DNA of 9,087 nt from the NCBI GenBank assembly GCA_004554255.1, contig SFNC01000078.1, forward strand, positions 1-9,087, given 5' to 3'. The number at the start of each line of letters is the position of its first letter. Positions within the stretch are counted from its first letter, which is position 1. The DNA is from Bacteroidales bacterium (GTDB lineage Bacteria > Bacteroidota > Bacteroidia > Bacteroidales > Muribaculaceae). Both the position numbers and the translations under genes were made by a program. The notes under the pieces are model-generated. The model was not told the origin of the DNA. It saw only the letters and a list, made by a program, of their open reading frames with translations, and did no database searches. Shown here piece after piece: positions 7,091 through 9,087 of this stretch.

Positions 7091-7387
7091 TTAGGCCTGG
7101 AAGTTGTTGCCGTCCTGGTTTTTGGGCATTTTGCGCTCAATTTCGCCGAAAGTAGCCTCGTATTTGGTGAGGTTGTCGCGCAGGGCAAACAGGAGGTTCT
7201 TGGCGTTTTCGGGGGTCATGATCACGCGGGTCTGTACGCGGGCCTGCTGTACGTTGGGAGATACGGCGATGAAATCCAGGAAGAATTCGCCGGCGGAGTG
7301 TGCGATAACGGCCAGGTTTGCGTAGTGTCCGGCAGCGATTTCGGGTGTGAGTTCTATTTTAATTTCGTTCTGATTCTTGTTGTCCAT
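7091..7387 (-). CDS. DUF3467 family protein
   Basis: A 98-residue cytoplasmic protein matching DUF3467 in length and pattern: IKIELTPEIAAGHYANLAVIAHSAGEF-type start (9-35), FLDFIAV (36-42), RVQTRVIMTPENAKNLLFAL (50-69) and a charged, disordered-looking tail (80-98). The family is widespread in Bacteroidetes and other bacteria and its function is not known. The gene sits 10 nt upstream of cysS, so the two are probably translated from one mRNA. The A-rich leader in front of the ATG at 7387 is of the kind that favours translation initiation in Bacteroidetes. No TAnnTTTG element is present in the 62-bp spacer before it, so transcription probably comes from the ABC/lipoprotein promoter or an unrecognised one. 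Confidence 0.9.
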   Translation of the reverse strand: MDNKNQNEIKIELTPEIAAGHYANLAVIAHSAGEFFLDFIAVSPNVQQARVQTRVIMTPENAKNLLFALRDNLTKYEATFGEIERKMPKNQDGNNFQA

Positions 7388-7394
7388 TTTCTTA

Positions 7395-7416
7395 TTATTT
7401 TTATGTTATTTTTATG
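7395..7416. repeat. Tandem 11-bp AT-rich repeat in the DUF3467 leader
   Basis: Two adjacent copies of TTATTTTTATG (plus strand, 7395-7405 and 7406-7416), lying 8 bp upstream of the DUF3467 start codon. It is part of an AT-rich spacer (7388-7449) between the lipoprotein and DUF3467 genes, clearly richer in AT than the surrounding coding DNA. Confidence 0.6.
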
Positions 7417-7449
7417 GTTTATATTTACGTTGATTTTTAGCTGTTTGGA

Positions 7450-8175
7450 TTATTGCAGGGGCTCTACCGGAGCCATGCCGTAGCGGTTGAAAGTCCATTC
7501 GCGCTGGCCGTTGAGGACGGAGGTCTTGAGCTTGAAGCCTTTGTAATTGGCGGGGTTGTCCCAGAATTCGGTGAGGTTGAAGGATGAAACCACAGTCTTG
7601 AGGACGCCGTTGGTCTCGTCGTCCGATTCAAAGAGCAGGTAAACGGAGGGGTATTCCTCGCCGGCTGTTTTCTCGTCCAGGACAAGCTGGAATTTCTTGG
7701 GTTCCTTGCGTAAAACGCAGCCGACCTGTATGTTTATGTACGGTCCGGCCATCCAGCAGTATGCGCTTTCCAGGGGCGCCGAGGTCATGGACTCGCCGGT
7801 CTCCGAAGTCTTCAGCACACCGTTTATAACGGGAGAGATGGCGTAAAGCTTGATTTCGCCGGAGCCGAGGTTGGTGCCCGACTGGTTTCCGTTCTCGTAT
7901 AGGAACGCAATCATGGCGCGGTCGCCTTCCTTAAAAGCCTTCTTATTGAGAGCCTGTGTTGAGGTAAGAGTGATTACAGAGCTTGTGACGCCGCCGTTCT
8001 GATAGGTGAAGGAGGTTCCGCTGTCGGTCATGGAAGCGATGGTGACAATCATGGTCTGAAAGTCTGTGCCGCCGCCACCGTTGCCGCCACTGTCACTGTT
8101 GCATGCCGAAATGGCTGTCATGGCTATAACGGAAGAGAGGACTGCCAGGCAAAGAGATTTGATTTTCTTGATCAT
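7450..8175 (-). CDS. NigD-like lipoprotein
   Basis: A 241-residue predicted lipoprotein. Residues 1-24 are a signal peptide (MIKKIKSLCL start, hydrophobic core) ending in the lipobox ISAC with Cys25. The following NSDSGGNGGGG is a flexible linker with one acidic residue near the cysteine, only a partial match to the Bacteroidetes surface-export signal. The mature part resembles NigD-like proteins: an OB-like N-terminal domain (about 38-120, with FKEGDRAMIAFLYE at 81-94 and the KLYAISPVING block at 109-119) and a C-terminal beta-sandwich (about 145-235, with YINIQVGCVLRKEPKKFQLVLDE-type strands). NigD-like proteins are common in Bacteroidales and named after a bacteriocin-linked gene, but most have no known role. 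It starts 9 nt after the ABC ATPase stop, so co-expression is likely. Lipoprotein status is well supported, NigD membership moderately. Confidence 0.85.
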   Translation of the reverse strand: MIKKIKSLCLAVLSSVIAMTAISACNSDSGGNGGGGTDFQTMIVTIASMTDSGTSFTYQNGGVTSSVITLTSTQALNKKAFKEGDRAMIAFLYENGNQSGTNLGSGEIKLYAISPVINGVLKTSETGESMTSAPLESAYCWMAGPYINIQVGCVLRKEPKKFQLVLDEKTAGEEYPSVYLLFESDDETNGVLKTVVSSFNLTEFWDNPANYKGFKLKTSVLNGQREWTFNRYGMAPVEPLQ

Positions 8176-8184
8176 GTCTTGTTA

Positions 8185-8871
8185 TTAATTAATATGGTTA
8201 GAGTTATTGCGCCGGGCCACATGTGTTATGGCACCATCGGCGATATGAATTACGGTGTCGGCATTGTCTGCCAGACTCTCGTCATGAGTAACAATTACAA
8301 AAGTCGTGCCAAGACTGTCGCGGAGGTCAAAAAACAGCTTGTGCAGCTCCTGGCGGTTGTGAGAGTCCAGGCTACCGGAGGGCTCGTCGGCGAGCACGAC
8401 GGTGGGATTGTTGATAAGTGCGCGTGCCACGGCACCGCGCTGCGCCTCGCCACCCGACAGCTGGTCGGGGCGGTGCGCCATCCGGTCGGCCAGGCCGAGT
8501 TTCTGCAGGATATCCGCGGCCTTCTGCATGGCCACGCGTCGCGAATCACCGGCAATCATCGCCGGCAGCGCCACGTTCTCCTGCAGGGTAAATTCGGGGA
8601 GCAGACGGTGCATCTGGAACACAAAACCGATGTGCGAGTTGCGGAACTGCGACAGGCGCCTGTCGTTGAGGCGCGACACATCGGTGTCATTGTACAGGAT
8701 GCTCCCGCTGTCCGGGCGCTCGAGGGTGCCAAGGACCTGTAACAGAGTTGTTTTGCCGGCTCCGCTGGGGCCCACGATGCACGTTACCAGCCCCGGCTCT
8801 ATGTCAAGGCTGATGCCGCGCAACACCTCCAGTGCGCCAAAACTTTTATGTATGTCCTTTAGTACAATCAT
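8185..8871 (-). CDS. ABC transporter ATP-binding protein, LolD/MacB-like
   Basis: A 228-residue ABC ATPase of the LolD/MacB/FtsE group, which power lipoprotein release or export together with MacB-type permeases at the inner membrane. Motifs: Walker A GPSGAGKTT (34-42), Q-loop Gln86 in FVFQMH, a LolD-like LLPEFTLQENVALP (90-103), signature LSGGEAQRG (138-146), Walker B VVLADE (158-163) followed by PSGSLDS (164-170), and the H-loop His196 in VTHDE. The signature has EAQRG where LSGGEQQRV is usual. The length is right for LolD. No permease gene is within the window; it could lie elsewhere, as lolD and its permease are often separate in Bacteroidetes. The neighbour downstream is a lipoprotein, which fits lipoprotein traffic but does not prove it. 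ATG 8871 gives the standard N-terminus of the family. A promoter candidate ends only 2 bp before it. Confidence 0.93.
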   Translation of the reverse strand: MIVLKDIHKSFGALEVLRGISLDIEPGLVTCIVGPSGAGKTTLLQVLGTLERPDSGSILYNDTDVSRLNDRRLSQFRNSHIGFVFQMHRLLPEFTLQENVALPAMIAGDSRRVAMQKAADILQKLGLADRMAHRPDQLSGGEAQRGAVARALINNPTVVLADEPSGSLDSHNRQELHKLFFDLRDSLGTTFVIVTHDESLADNADTVIHIADGAITHVARRNNSNHIN

Positions 8872-8873
8872 TT

Positions 8874-8904
8874 CAAAGATGCGAATTTACAATAAATTTT
8901 CCAA
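8874..8904 (-). promoter_or_regulatory. Candidate promoter directly at the ABC gene start
   Basis: On the minus strand CATCTTTG (8881-8874) differs from TAnnTTTG at the first base only, and TTG (8904-8902, part of TTTG at 8905-8902) lies 20 bp upstream. The spacing matches the other three promoters in this window. The -7 element ends 2 bp before the ATG, so the transcript would begin at or just inside the start codon, meaning a leaderless mRNA or a chance match. Confidence 0.45.
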
Positions 8905-8905
8905 A

Positions 8906-9087
8906 TCACCGCCGCCACAGGATTATTTTACGACTTTTTCACACTAAGACCCCGTTCCCCAATATTTGTTAATGCAGGGGCGGTGTAATAATAAATAAAA
9001 CATGCACCCGCGAACAATATAATATTAGCGTATTCTCGCAGCTTCCGGCCATCTTTAGTCTTTTGGTTCAGTCACATAGCCCGCTAT
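8906..9087. other. Right-edge region without a supported gene
   Basis: No supported gene. On the minus strand the edge opens with ten sense codons (IAGYVTEPKD) and a TAA at 9057-9055, which could be the tail of a gene entering from the right, but this is too short to judge. A 28-codon minus-strand ORF starting at about 9052 shows no initiation or family signal. The last 12 bases (9076-9087) form a small inverted repeat, ATAGC-CC-GCTAT. No clear terminator or RNA gene is seen; a weak pairing between GC-rich segments around 8941-8985 is imperfect. Confidence 0.4.

Noticed and set aside
7081..7188. 36-residue N-terminal extension of CysS (ATG at 7188)
   Set aside because: It overlaps the DUF3467 gene in another frame, and family-typical sequence starts at MRENNLCIYN.
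8179..8742. 187-codon plus-strand ORF opposite the ABC ATPase gene
   Set aside because: It is antisense to a complete ABC ATPase and its translation looks like a typical reverse-frame product without domains.
8967..9052. 28-codon minus-strand ORF in the right-edge region
   Set aside because: It is too short, with no promoter, no start signal and no recognisable family; most likely chance.

Overview
The window looks like chromosome of a Bacteroidetes bacterium, most likely order Bacteroidales. Three things point there. Four promoter-like sites match the Bacteroidetes primary-sigma pattern (TTG, 20 bp, TAnnTTTG or one base off) and there are no clear Shine-Dalgarno sequences. The protein families are typical of the phylum: a DUF1573 periplasmic protein, DUF3467, a NigD-like lipoprotein and a RecD/Dda-like helicase. 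The base composition is moderately GC-rich, as in several gut Bacteroidales families. Genus cannot be read from this. There is no CRISPR array, transposase, integrase, tRNA or rRNA, and all genes look intact.

Layout, left to right. Bases 1-156 hold no recognisable gene. A secreted DUF1573 protein (157-1230, minus) and a six-TM potassium-channel-like protein (1278-2018, minus) follow; the promoter of the first overlaps the stop codon of the second. A 90-bp divergent spacer carries a plus-strand promoter for a 478-residue SF1B helicase (2109-3545, plus). The helicase converges with a 622-residue cytoplasmic protein carrying a TerD-like domain (3549-5417, minus), with only 3 bp between the stop codons. 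That protein has its own promoter, which is interleaved with the terminator of the next unit.

The right half is one minus-strand cluster, probably an operon read right to left: LolD-like ABC ATPase (8185-8871), 9 nt, NigD-like lipoprotein (7450-8175), 62 nt AT-rich leader, DUF3467 protein (7091-7387), 10 nt, cysteinyl-tRNA synthetase cysS (5584-7080), then a strong intrinsic terminator at 5524-5562. Bases 8906-9087 have no supported gene.

Most of the window is housekeeping. The parts that deserve a second look are the uncharacterised TerD-like protein, the channel with the unusual filter TTLGCD, the promoter whose -33 element lies in a terminator loop, the nearly leaderless ABC gene, and the convergent pair with no room for a terminator. 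I did not find a convincing new multi-gene system; the TerD-like protein is the best candidate for unknown biology.
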